Source of the DNA: CAVSRC01 sp963798195
GTDB taxonomy: Bacteria > Pseudomonadota > Alphaproteobacteria > Rhizobiales > Kaistiaceae
Length of the DNA: 64,000 nucleotides
Direction: 5' to 3'
NCBI GenBank assembly: GCA_963798195.1
Contig: CAWCSF010000001.1
Coordinates: forward strand, 186,001 to 250,000
The notes below the pieces were generated by a model. The model worked only from the letters and a program-made list of their open reading frames with translations, did not search any database and was not told where the DNA came from. Both the position numbers and the translations under genes were made by a program. Positions 51,430 to 59,830 of the stretch are shown piece by piece. Within the stretch, counting starts at the first letter, position 1; each line of letters starts with the position of its first letter.

Positions 51430-52704
51430 ATGAAACTACGCCTTCTGATAGTTTTGCTGGCGCTGTGCGCGCCCGTCGCCGCTTTAGCGGACGAGACCCC
51501 GGTCGAGGACATCTTGGCCGCGGCGAAATTCGATCTTACGAGCAAGCCAAAGGGCGTGCCGTCCCAGAAGAAGCTTCAAGCTTTGTGGGATGCCTACAAA
51601 ACCGCGAAGCAGTGCTTCCGGTTTCCAACCTATGTGCCCAATACCCCGCACAAGCTGAAAATCTACACCGCGGACGAACTGGCCAGTGTGACGCCCAGGT
51701 CTCCGTTCCCACCCGCCATCGCCGGAGACCCGACCTGCAACTCCTCCCCGTTCGGCAAAACACTCAAGCCGATCGTGACGGTGAAACTGAATGAAGCCTA
51801 CGGGAACACCGACGGCTCCGCGGACCTGGCGCTTGCCTGGCTGGCAGGGCGCCTCGGCGACAACCGCTATCAGCCGGACGGCGAATCCGGGCCCATCCTG
51901 CGCAAGACGCTACTCGAATGGGCGGACGCCAAGGCGCTGAAGAAGGGCATCAACGTCAGTTGGGGCGCCAAGCCGATCGACATGCAGATGCTGACCGTCA
52001 TTACCGGTCTCACGATCGCTTACGCCGAAACCGCTGCCGCGATGCCTCCTGAGGAGCGCGCGAAGGTTGGCAGGTGGCTGAACCCGCTGCTTGCCAACGC
52101 GGCGCGAAGCAGTTGGTCGCACGCCGACGAACATGAAACTCATGTGGCGATCCCCGTTCTTGTCTGGGGCCTGACGGTGGGTGACGTCGCCGCTGTACAA
52201 TGGGCCATCGATATCTACAAGAAGCAGATCCATCAGATGCGGCCCGATGGGAGCTTTCCGATAGAAACGGGGCGAAGCGGAGCGGGGCTGCTCTATCAGA
52301 GTATCGCGACCGGCAACCTCGTCATGATGGCCGCAATTGCCAAAACCGGGCTGGGCGTCGACCTGTTTGACTATAGCGTCGACGGACGCTCGATTCACAA
52401 CGCGGTCGATTTCACCCTGAGAACGCTGCGAGATCCCAGTCTCAACGCAACTTACGCACTCGGGTGCGCCGATGGCGGCGACCGCTGGGGAACGCCGTCC
52501 AAACCCTCGATCTTCTGGATCAGCGGGACCGGCACGGTCATGGGATCGAGCTTCCTGACGGCCTACGCGCATTTCGCACCGGAGCGCGAAAACGCCAAGT
52601 GGATCGCGCTGCACCAGCAGGTCGCTTCGGATCGGTTCAAGTTCTACATCCCGGCCGACTCTCCTCCCGTTTGCATGATGAACGCGAGGATCCCGAAACC
52701 CTGA
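51430..52704 (+). CDS. Alginate-lyase-family exported protein
   Basis: 424-residue secreted protein with signal peptide MKLRLLIVLLALCAPVAALA. It has the alpha-helical toroid pattern of the alginate lyase family (PF05426): RYQPDGESGPILRKTLLEWADAKAL, a central region with SSWSHADEHETHVAIPVLVWG, and RPDGSFPIETGRSGAGLLYQSIATGNLVMMA. The expected catalytic region with Asn/His is plausible in SHADEHETH, but I cannot assign each residue. The polysaccharide acted on is unknown, and no alginate genes are near. Confidence 0.78.
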   Translation: MKLRLLIVLLALCAPVAALADETPVEDILAAAKFDLTSKPKGVPSQKKLQALWDAYKTAKQCFRFPTYVPNTPHKLKIYTADELASVTPRSPFPPAIAGDPTCNSSPFGKTLKPIVTVKLNEAYGNTDGSADLALAWLAGRLGDNRYQPDGESGPILRKTLLEWADAKALKKGINVSWGAKPIDMQMLTVITGLTIAYAETAAAMPPEERAKVGRWLNPLLANAARSSWSHADEHETHVAIPVLVWGLTVGDVAAVQWAIDIYKKQIHQMRPDGSFPIETGRSGAGLLYQSIATGNLVMMAAIAKTGLGVDLFDYSVDGRSIHNAVDFTLRTLRDPSLNATYALGCADGGDRWGTPSKPSIFWISGTGTVMGSSFLTAYAHFAPERENAKWIALHQQVASDRFKFYIPADSPPVCMMNARIPKP

Positions 52705-52979
52705 TCGGCCTGCCGTTCGCGACCCGTGGACGTGTGCCGAGTCGGCTCGCTGGCGAGCGATACGCGCGGGGTCATATCGTGGCGGAAAAGCCGTTGCTGC
52801 ATTCTCCCCGGTTTGCCGGTCCTTTGAAAAGCGAACGCACCTGCAACTGCGCCGCCCGTTGCGCGCCGCCGCCCTTTCCCTCACCCGTTCCTGTGCCATA
52901 ATCAGCCGTTAACGACGCGCCCGCACACTTGTCCGCTCCTGATTCGCGGGGCGTTGGTCGTCGCACCAAGGGAAATGGC

Positions 52980-53924
52980 ATGCGCCGTCTGGCGATCTTT
53001 TCGTTGGCCTTTGCCTCTGCGCTGGCCCTGACCGCCGCCGGCGCGGCGTCGCTCAACAAGAACACGCCGGCCAAGAAGCTCTTCGGCATGGCGGACGTGC
53101 CGTCGCCCGGCAAGCCGCGGCCGATCGGCTCCTACGCCAAGGGCTGCATGGCCGGCGCCACGGCGCTGCCCATCGACGGCCCGCACTGGCAGGTCATGCG
53201 CCTGTCGCGCAACCGCAACTGGGGCATGCCCGAGCTGGTCGATTACATCGAGAAGCTTTCGGCGGACGCGGCGAAGGACGGTTGGCCCGGTGTCCTCGTC
53301 GGCGACATGGCCCAGCCGCGCGGTGGGCCGATGGTCTCCGGCCACGCCAGCCACCAGATCGGCCTCGACGCCGATATCTGGTTCGACCAGATGCCCGACC
53401 ACGTGATGGATCGCGACGAACGCGAGAAGAAGGCAGCGCGCTCTCTGCTGGTGCGCGGCAAGCTCGCGGTCGACAATGGCAAGTGGACGGACAGCTACAC
53501 GAAACTCCTGAAACGTGCCGCGTCCTATCCGGAAGTCGCGCGCATCTTCGTCAGCCCCGCGATCAAGCAGAAGGTGTGCGATGCGGCCGGCTCGGATCGC
53601 GCCTGGCTGCGTGTGCTGCGCCCGTGGTACGGCCACGACGATCATTTCCACGTGCGCCTGAAGTGCCCGCCCGGCATGGCCGGTTGCGTCAATCAGGCGG
53701 CGCCGCCGGCGGGCGATGGCTGTGGCGACGAACTGGCCTACTGGTTCAAGCCGCGTCCACCGCCCAAGAAACCCGAGAAGCCGACGAAGCCGCGTCCGCC
53801 GCCGCCGGAAATGACCCTGGCCGATCTGCCGGCGGCCTGCGCCGACGTGCTGCGCGATGGACCGGGCGGCGTTCCGGTCAACGCGGGCATTCCGGTGCCC
53901 ATGCCGCGCCCGGAAATCAACTGA
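52980..53924 (+). CDS. mepA: Penicillin-insensitive murein endopeptidase
   Basis: 314-residue LAS-type metallopeptidase that cuts peptide cross-links in peptidoglycan. Signal peptide MRRLAIFSLAFASALALTAA, zinc ligands in VSGHASHQIGLDADIWF and in the later HDDHFHVRLKC. The C-terminus carries a Pro/Lys-rich stretch (about 262-285). The ATG at 52980 follows AAGGGAAA. It is convergent with the CHAD gene. Confidence 0.93.
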   Translation: MRRLAIFSLAFASALALTAAGAASLNKNTPAKKLFGMADVPSPGKPRPIGSYAKGCMAGATALPIDGPHWQVMRLSRNRNWGMPELVDYIEKLSADAAKDGWPGVLVGDMAQPRGGPMVSGHASHQIGLDADIWFDQMPDHVMDRDEREKKAARSLLVRGKLAVDNGKWTDSYTKLLKRAASYPEVARIFVSPAIKQKVCDAAGSDRAWLRVLRPWYGHDDHFHVRLKCPPGMAGCVNQAAPPAGDGCGDELAYWFKPRPPPKKPEKPTKPRPPPPEMTLADLPAACADVLRDGPGGVPVNAGIPVPMPRPEIN

Positions 53925-53934
53925 CCCGAAACGG

Positions 53935-54792
53935 CTACTTCAGCTTGAGGGCCTTGGCGAAGGCCTTGTTCGACTCGCGGTAGATGCGCTCGCCGAGTTC
54001 GAAGGCCTCCGCCTCGAGCTTGCGCCGCCGGTCGGCAACCAGCGAGAGCTGGCTCATCAGCGCCAGATCGCCCGTCGGCGACAGCGCCAGTTTTTCCGCC
54101 AGCATGGCATGATCGTGGTCGAGGCCGAGCAGGTCACCCAGCCGCTCGAGCATGGGCGCCATGGCCTGACCTTCTTTGCCGATCCGCTTTCGCGATAGCC
54201 GCAGCAGATGCCACAGGTGCTTCACATGCTTGCGCCAGCGGTGCAGGTCGGGTGTCGCCAGGCTGGAGCGGGCGCTCTGCATGCAGTCGCGGCCCTGGCG
54301 GTAGGTGTGTTTCAGCGCCCGCTCGAGCAGCGAATGCCCATCGATGCTGTGCGCCTCGAAGGAAGCCACCGCGTCGGTCAGGAGCCTCAGCCGGCTGCGG
54401 ATTTCGGCGATCGGGGTCTTCTCGCGGTGCGCGTGGGCGGCTTCGCGATCGAGCGTCGCGACGACACGGTCGAGGCCGAGTTCCTCCGCCTGCGGCGTCG
54501 AGGCTGCGAGGTCGCGGGCACTGGCCGCCGCTACATCCGCGTCGCGCGCACCGGCCAGCATGCGCGCGACCGCTGTCAGCGCCTGCTTGGCGGCGACCGC
54601 ATGCTGGCCGAGCCCGGGCTTGAGAACCGTCAGCAGGGTGCGCACGCGCTTCAGGCGCTGGCGCACCCGATGAATGCGCTCCTCGCGCGGGCCACCGTGA
54701 TGGAGATCCCTGCGCGCTGCCGCGAGGTCGTCATGCGCCAGGCGCAGGAGGGCAAGCCCGATGTCCTCCCGCTTCTCGATACGATGCGACAC
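53935..54792 (-). CDS. CHAD-domain protein
   Basis: 285-residue protein with a CHAD (conserved histidine, alpha-helical) domain: RIHRVRQRLKRVRTLLTVL, MLAGARDADVAA, and LHRWRKHVKHLWHLLRL with DHDHAMLAEKL. The start is GTG at 54792. The family binds polyphosphate; there is no fused CYTH (triphosphatase) domain. It is separated from msrA by 67 bp on the same strand. Confidence 0.88.
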   Translation of the reverse strand: MSHRIEKREDIGLALLRLAHDDLAAARRDLHHGGPREERIHRVRQRLKRVRTLLTVLKPGLGQHAVAAKQALTAVARMLAGARDADVAAASARDLAASTPQAEELGLDRVVATLDREAAHAHREKTPIAEIRSRLRLLTDAVASFEAHSIDGHSLLERALKHTYRQGRDCMQSARSSLATPDLHRWRKHVKHLWHLLRLSRKRIGKEGQAMAPMLERLGDLLGLDHDHAMLAEKLALSPTGDLALMSQLSLVADRRRKLEAEAFELGERIYRESNKAFAKALKLK

Positions 54793-54859
54793 GTCTGCTC
54801 CGGTCTGGTGCGCGGCGTTGGGCCATGGCGCGATTCAATGAACCGCGCCATGCACCTGT

Positions 54860-55525
54860 TTAGTGTGCGGTTACGCCGACGCCAACCGGGCACGAGACGC
54901 CGGTGCCGCCGAGCCCGCAATATCCGCCGGGGTTCTTGGCGAGATACTGCTGATGGTAGTCCTCGGCGAAGTAGAACTCCGGCCGGTCGACGATCTCGGT
55001 CGTGACCGCGCCGTAGCCCTTTGCCTTCAGCGCCTTGCCATAGGCGGCGGCCGCCGCCTCGGCAACCTTCCGCTGCTCCGCGTTGGCGACGTAGATGCCC
55101 GAGCGGTACTGCGTGCCGACGTCGTTGCCCTGCCGCATGCCCTGCGTCGGATCGTGCGCCTCGAAGAACGCCTTCACCAGCGCCTCGAAGCTGACCGTCT
55201 TCGGGTCGAAGGCGACCAGCACCACTTCGTTGTGGCCGGTCTTGCCGGTGCAGACCTCCTGATAGGTCGGGTTCGGCGTGTGGCCGCCGGCATAGCCGAC
55301 CGCTGTCACCCAGACGCCCGGAATCTTCCAGAAAGCGCGCTCCGCGCCCCAGAAACAGCCGAGGCCGAAGACCGCCGTCTCCGTGCCCTCTGGATACGGC
55401 CCCTTCAGCGCACGGTGATTGACGAAGTGAGTCTCCGCGGTCGGGATCGCCGTGTCGCGCCCCGGCAGCGACTCGTCCTTGGCCGGCATGGAGGTCTTGC
55501 GTCCGAGCAGGTCGAGAATGTTCAT
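54860..55525 (-). CDS. msrA: Peptide methionine sulfoxide reductase MsrA
   Basis: 221-residue repair enzyme that reduces methionine-S-sulfoxide. The catalytic Cys is in GLGCFWGAERAFW, the conserved GTQYRSGIY and FAEDYHQQYL are present, and resolving cysteines lie near the end (GYCGLGGTGVSCPVG). An extra 45 residues before the core match a common MsrA extension. AGGAGGAAT precedes the ATG. Confidence 0.94.
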   Translation of the reverse strand: MNILDLLGRKTSMPAKDESLPGRDTAIPTAETHFVNHRALKGPYPEGTETAVFGLGCFWGAERAFWKIPGVWVTAVGYAGGHTPNPTYQEVCTGKTGHNEVVLVAFDPKTVSFEALVKAFFEAHDPTQGMRQGNDVGTQYRSGIYVANAEQRKVAEAAAAAYGKALKAKGYGAVTTEIVDRPEFYFAEDYHQQYLAKNPGGYCGLGGTGVSCPVGVGVTAH

Positions 55526-55577
55526 GCCATTCCTCCTATTCCGGCCTGTGCAGCCGGCTTTTTGCGTTTGTTCCGGA

Positions 55578-55904
55578 TCAGCCGTAGGCGGCTTTCAGCC
55601 GCGGCCGGCTTCCGAGGTAGGTCAGCAGGAATCCCAGCGCACCGAGGACGGCCCATGTCGGCAACATCAGAATCCCCTGGATCAACGGATCCCAGACCCA
55701 GTGACCGACATAGGTCTCGATCTTCCGCTGGATGAACTCCTGCGTGGCCATCAGCGATGGCCGGCTGAGGTTTGCCCAGGCGGAACCCAGCGGCGTCACC
55801 GTGAAGGTCGAGGCGGCGATGGTCTTCGTCGCGTCGATCACCAGCGCCACAAGGGCGCCGGCGGTGAGCCACAGGCCAGTGAAACGTAAGAGGAAGCTGA
55901 TCAT
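55578..55904 (-). CDS. Small two-helix membrane protein, unknown function
   Basis: 108-residue protein with two hydrophobic segments (about 6-25 and 72-95). I recognise it as a type of small protein common in Rhizobiales (FLLRFTGLWLTAGALVALVIDATK, WDPLIQGILMLPTWAVLGALGFLL), sometimes labelled a PetM-like family by automated annotation, without evidence of a cytochrome role. The ATG at 55904 was chosen. It lies 52 bp before msrA on the same strand. Confidence 0.72.
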   Translation of the reverse strand: MISFLLRFTGLWLTAGALVALVIDATKTIAASTFTVTPLGSAWANLSRPSLMATQEFIQRKIETYVGHWVWDPLIQGILMLPTWAVLGALGFLLTYLGSRPRLKAAYG

Positions 55905-56174
55905 GCCTTGGCCGTATCGGAGAGGACGGCGCCTTCCTGACGACGCTGCCGAAATAGGTATGGCGAGTGTCGGCTGCAATCGGCAGTTCGGTCAACTATC
56001 GGCGAGTGCGGCGTGACCTTCCTGCGCAGTTCAGATGCAATCCTGCGGCGTGCGGGTCGATTTCGGCGGCTGTCTCTTGCGTGAAAGGCGGCCCTGACTA
56101 TAGTGCGCGCCCTGACCGGCAGGCCGGGAAAGCGCCGAAACGCGCCGTTTTCCTTGCGTCCGCCGGGCCCCTGC

Positions 56175-56264
56175 GGAGGGGTGGCCGAGTGGCTGAAGGC
56201 GCACGCTTGGAAAGCGTGTTTGCGGGAAACCGTAACGCGGGTTCGAATCCCGCTCCCTCCGCCA
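56175..56264 (+). tRNA. tRNA-Ser (anticodon GGA)
   Basis: Acceptor GGAGGGG / TCCCTCC (one G-U), D arm TGGCCGAGTGGCTGAAGG, anticodon stem around CTTGGAAAG (anticodon GGA), a long variable arm as in serine tRNAs, T loop GTTCGAATC, discriminator G and encoded CCA; 90 nt in all. Its 3' end is the border of an accessory region and a common phage/island integration site. Confidence 0.93.
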
Positions 56265-56929
56265 GTCCGTTTTTTGCAAAGCTTCTCTGGCGCCATCCGG
56301 CCGCGCTGAAATTCGCAATATTCGCGGCCCTTCGCGACCGAACCTCCGCACTGCGGTGGTTTGATCCGAGCCCGAAATTCTCTCCGTCAGGCCGTTTCTC
56401 TCCAAACCTCCCGACTGCGCGGATTTAGTACGGTCCTCGTAAGCTATTGTTTTTTCGGGTATTCTGATCCTGCGCATCTCCGCACTTTTCGCAAGAACGC
56501 TTGGGGAACGAAGAGCAGAGAATTCAACTCCGCACTTGAAGTTGCTTCGATTTTTCGGACCGTTAGTACGGACCTGCTGCGCATCGACCGCGTTGTGGCC
56601 AAGTACACTGCCGGAGGCATGTCTTATGTCACGTGCTCGCGGCAGTAGAATCGCATGCACTGATCCTCGCGATCGCCGTCACCTGTATCTCGTCTCAGCG
56701 TGCGCTTCTGCTTTCCTCGTGGGTGCGGTCGTCGGGGCTGATGTGTCGCGATGTCGCCTAAGGCCAATAGCGGACGAGATCAACGTCACACGGTCCGCAC
56801 AGCACCGGGCATGTTCTAGCTGCAATCGATCAACGGTGTCCCGCACCGTAGACCCGCGCGGCGAACTGAAACCCGCCGCTCTTTGGAATGTGGCGGTAAA
56901 GCTCGATTGCGTCCGTGACGGCGCGGTGT
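56265..56929. other. Non-coding gap after tRNA-Ser
   Basis: 665 bp without a gene I can support. Base composition is visibly less GC-rich than the chromosome to the left. Short open frames are present but without ribosome sites or coding character. No direct copy of the tRNA 3' end was spotted downstream within the window. Confidence 0.4.
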
Positions 56930-57577
56930 CTAAGGGACTTCGAAGAAAGACGCTTTATCGTTCGGGTGAGCGCGCCGAATTTCAACCAAGCGCCAACTAG
57001 CTCGATCAGGCTGTTGAGCGTTTGACACCACTAGAGTCTGAAATGGTTGCTTCAGCAAAGCGTCGGCGACCCTCGAAAATTGCGTGGAATCGAAGCTCGT
57101 GCCATCAATTTCATAGAGCAAAATTGCTGCCCCACTTTTTGCGAACTGACGGGCGCGCGCTGCTGCGATTTCGAGATGAACGCGATCCAACTCGCTGCCT
57201 GAAAGCGACCTGCAAGACTGGGCGAAACCGTTTTCCTCCACGACTAGTCGAAGTTCGTTGTAGGAATCGGTACGATCTGGAACCCCATATTCGTCCTAGG
57301 TGACGGTCTTGAAAGTTAGTTGTCCGATACCGATGAAGGCGTTTCTGTTGACGTCGTCGACTAGGCGCCTCAGGGACTCAGGCTCTATATCGAGAACCCG
57401 AGAAAGTGCGGTGATGTCGTCAATTTTTTCACCCCAAGGGTGGGCTGCTCGCCGCCCCTCTTCTTTCAAATGCACGCCGTCGAACGTTCTCCGTCTTTGC
57501 AAAGGCCGCGCGGACGGCGCGGTTCCGCAACGTTTGCCCAGATGGTCATTCCGGTTCGCCCCAATCGGGAGTCCCAT
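56930..57577 (-). pseudogene. Degraded gene with internal amber stop, family unknown
   Basis: On the minus strand one reading frame runs from at least 57577 to 56930 but is interrupted by TAG at 57298-57296. Before the stop it reads EGRRAAHPWGEKIDDITALSR and DIEPESLRRLVDDVNRNAFIG; after it VPDRTDSYNELRLVVEENGF and ARQFAKSGAAILLYEIDGTS. The amino-acid make-up on both sides is protein-like. The N-terminal start is not clear. I do not recognise the family. Confidence 0.55.
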
Positions 57578-58027
57578 GCCTGTGACGCGTTCTTAGCGGT
57601 GGAAGAAAGCCGAGCCATCTCCCCGCCGCGCTGTTCGCGCTCCATTTTCGCGGAACTGAATGTGGCCTTCAGCCAAAGTATCGCCCAGTCTTACGCCGCC
57701 AAAATTGAAGGCAGTCTCAGGTGAGAGCCGATCAATGCTGGGTTGATCAGCCAAGGAATTGTCGGAGTTTCGTGTGTGCGAGGCGGTTATCCGTCATGCG
57801 AGCACGAGGCGCTCTTTGAACGTGACGGCGAACTGCGTCTTCGCCTCGAACCAGTCATGCGGTGGCTGTCCGAGATCGACCATCTCAGCGCAACGTCTCT
57901 CCCGCCTGGGATGCCACCGGCTGCGATCCACCATAGCTGTTTCGCGCCTAGCGATGTCTCCCAGGCGATAAACGGTACACGTCGGTCACCAAAACCGATA
58001 TGCTGGCTGGGTATTAGGCACTAAACA
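57578..58027. other. Gap with possible gene remnant
   Basis: 450 bp without an intact gene. On the minus strand a 63-codon open stretch (57985-57794) ends DWFEAKTQFAVTFKERLVLA and looks like the tail of a coding sequence, but its upstream part is broken. Nothing else is recognisable. The gap also contains the promoter of the acyl carrier protein gene. Confidence 0.3.
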
Positions 58028-58295
58028 ATGGATGCCGTTGTGGTGCGGTCCGAGCAAGAAATCGCTGACAAGATCGCGCTATTGTTTGCGCAAGAATTGG
58101 GCGTGGATGAGGTTGGGGTCGACACCCATTTCATCTTCGCTGGTGGCGATTCACTGAATGCCGAGGCCGTTGTAGCAGCGGTGGCTGCCGAGTTCGCAAT
58201 CCCTCTGAAGACCGCGGTCCTGCTCGATTCGCCCACACCTCGAGAGATGGCACGAACTCGTCATCGGCAGGCTGGCCGAAGGCGCGCAGAAATAG
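58028..58295 (+). pseudogene. Acyl carrier protein, one frameshift near the 3' end
   Basis: Carrier protein of about 88 residues. The phosphopantetheine serine is in FAGGDSLNAEAVVAAVAAEF, with helix I DKIALLFAQELGVDEVGVDTHF. After PTPREMA the given frame reads RTRHRQAGRRR and ends at 58330. Removing one base near 58253 (GCA[C]GAA) gives ELVIGRLAEGAQK and a stop at 58293-58295, a normal ACP tail. It lies 53 bp before the AMP-forming ligase and would carry its product. A shifted tail might not abolish function. Confidence 0.72.
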
Positions 58296-58348
58296 ATGCC
58301 GTCGGTTCGTGCCGTTATGTGGCTCTCTGAGCAGGCCGGCACCGCGCG

Positions 58349-59830
58349 ATGAGCTTCGGTCAGGACCTCTTCGCGGCTTTTCGCGGCCACGGCGACAGGG
58401 TCGCGCTCGTGACCGACCAGGAAGAAATTACTTACGGGCAATTGCTCGACCAAATTGAGTTTGTTGCTGCGAACTTTCGTGCCGCCGGAGTGACCGCCGG
58501 CAGCTACGTCGGTCTGGCAATGCAGGATTCTGCCGAAACGTTGATCGCCGCATTGGCCTGCTGGAGGTTGTCCGCAACAGCGGTTGTGCTGGACTTTCGA
58601 ACGCCCCGAGACCACCGAGGGTCGCTGGCGCGTGATTTCGGTCTGGCGACGGTGTTCGAAAGTGCAGGTGTCCCTGGGGAAGGAAACTATCGACACGCGG
58701 TTTTTGACCGGGCGTGGCGATTTTCGGCACCTATCCGAGACTTGCCGCCACCGGGCGGAGACACTCAGCCCGCGTTTCTTCTTTTTACCTCAGGAACCAC
58801 GGGGACACCGAAAGCCTACGTCCAAACTCACGACGTGCTCGCGGCACGCATTTCGACCAGGAAAGTCCTGATAGATACCCAGGAGATGCGCTTCCTCACG
58901 CCGATGGCACTGACCTATTCGGCGACGCGTCATCAGGTTCTGGGCTACTTATTGGCAGGAGGGACAGTTCGCCTGTTTCCGCCCCTGTTCACTCCTTCGG
59001 AGCTGGCGGAGGCACTGCTTGCTTTTGGCGCGACGGGAACGGCGCTGCCGCCGCCTGTGATCTCGCGTCTGGTCCGCGAGGCTGGCATCAGAAGTGCGCC
59101 GCTGTTTCCGAAATTGGCGGTACTTGCCAGTCTGGGCGGACCAGCACGGCCCGACGACAAGATCGCAGCGTACCTGAATCTCAGCCGGGGCTATCGTATG
59201 GGTTACGCGTCGAGCCTGACTGGCATGATAGCCACACTTTCGGGAGAGGATGTTCTCAGGAAGCCGGAGTCAACCGGACGGGCGGCCCTGGGCGCACGTA
59301 TCGCGATACTCGGTGACGACGGTGCGGCGGTCGCCGCCGGCTCCGTCGGCCTGATCAAGGCGTGGACGCCCAGCATTGTGCCGGCCGTCGTGTTGCCTGG
59401 TGGCAAGTTGACGGTCGAACCTGAAACGATGGGCGCGGACTGGGGCATTCCAGGCGATCTCGGGTACCTCGACGACGACTCCTTCCTGACAATCGTTGAC
59501 CGGCAGGCCGACGTCATCGTCCGGGGCGGCGTGAATGTCGCACCACAGGAACTCGAGACATTGATCGCACGTCATCCAAAGGTGGTCGAAGTCGCGGTCG
59601 TCGGATACCCGAACGACGTTATGGGTCAGGAGATCGCCGCGTTTATCGTGAGTGACGGCGCCACTGTCGATGATTTCGCAAGTTTCATGCGCTCGAACAT
59701 CGCGCCCGACCGGCGGCCGCGGGAGATCAGGCTGGTATCCTCACTGCCGTACAACGAGAACGGCAAGCTGATGCGCCGTCAGCTTCTGGCCACGCTTCGG
59801 CCACGCTCAGCGCCAGGCCAGCGGGCCTAG
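58349..59830 (+). CDS. AMP-forming acyl/aryl ligase (ANL superfamily)
   Basis: 493-residue adenylating enzyme. The P-loop is LLFTSGTTGTPKAYVQTHD, the hinge and C-terminal motifs are GDLGYLDDDSFLTIVDRQADVIVRGGVNVAPQELE, and the catalytic Lys is in YNENGKLMRRQL. The adjacent carrier protein suggests that the acyl-AMP is passed to ACP rather than to CoA, as in small NRPS-like loading modules; the substrate is not predictable by eye. The end overlaps the convergent transporter gene by 24 bp. Confidence 0.87.
   Translation: MSFGQDLFAAFRGHGDRVALVTDQEEITYGQLLDQIEFVAANFRAAGVTAGSYVGLAMQDSAETLIAALACWRLSATAVVLDFRTPRDHRGSLARDFGLATVFESAGVPGEGNYRHAVFDRAWRFSAPIRDLPPPGGDTQPAFLLFTSGTTGTPKAYVQTHDVLAARISTRKVLIDTQEMRFLTPMALTYSATRHQVLGYLLAGGTVRLFPPLFTPSELAEALLAFGATGTALPPPVISRLVREAGIRSAPLFPKLAVLASLGGPARPDDKIAAYLNLSRGYRMGYASSLTGMIATLSGEDVLRKPESTGRAALGARIAILGDDGAAVAAGSVGLIKAWTPSIVPAVVLPGGKLTVEPETMGADWGIPGDLGYLDDDSFLTIVDRQADVIVRGGVNVAPQELETLIARHPKVVEVAVVGYPNDVMGQEIAAFIVSDGATVDDFASFMRSNIAPDRRPREIRLVSSLPYNENGKLMRRQLLATLRPRSAPGQRA

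Noticed and set aside
56361..57000. Several short plus-strand open frames after tRNA-Ser
   Set aside because: No ribosome site or coding pattern; the opposite strand from 56930 carries the more convincing broken gene.
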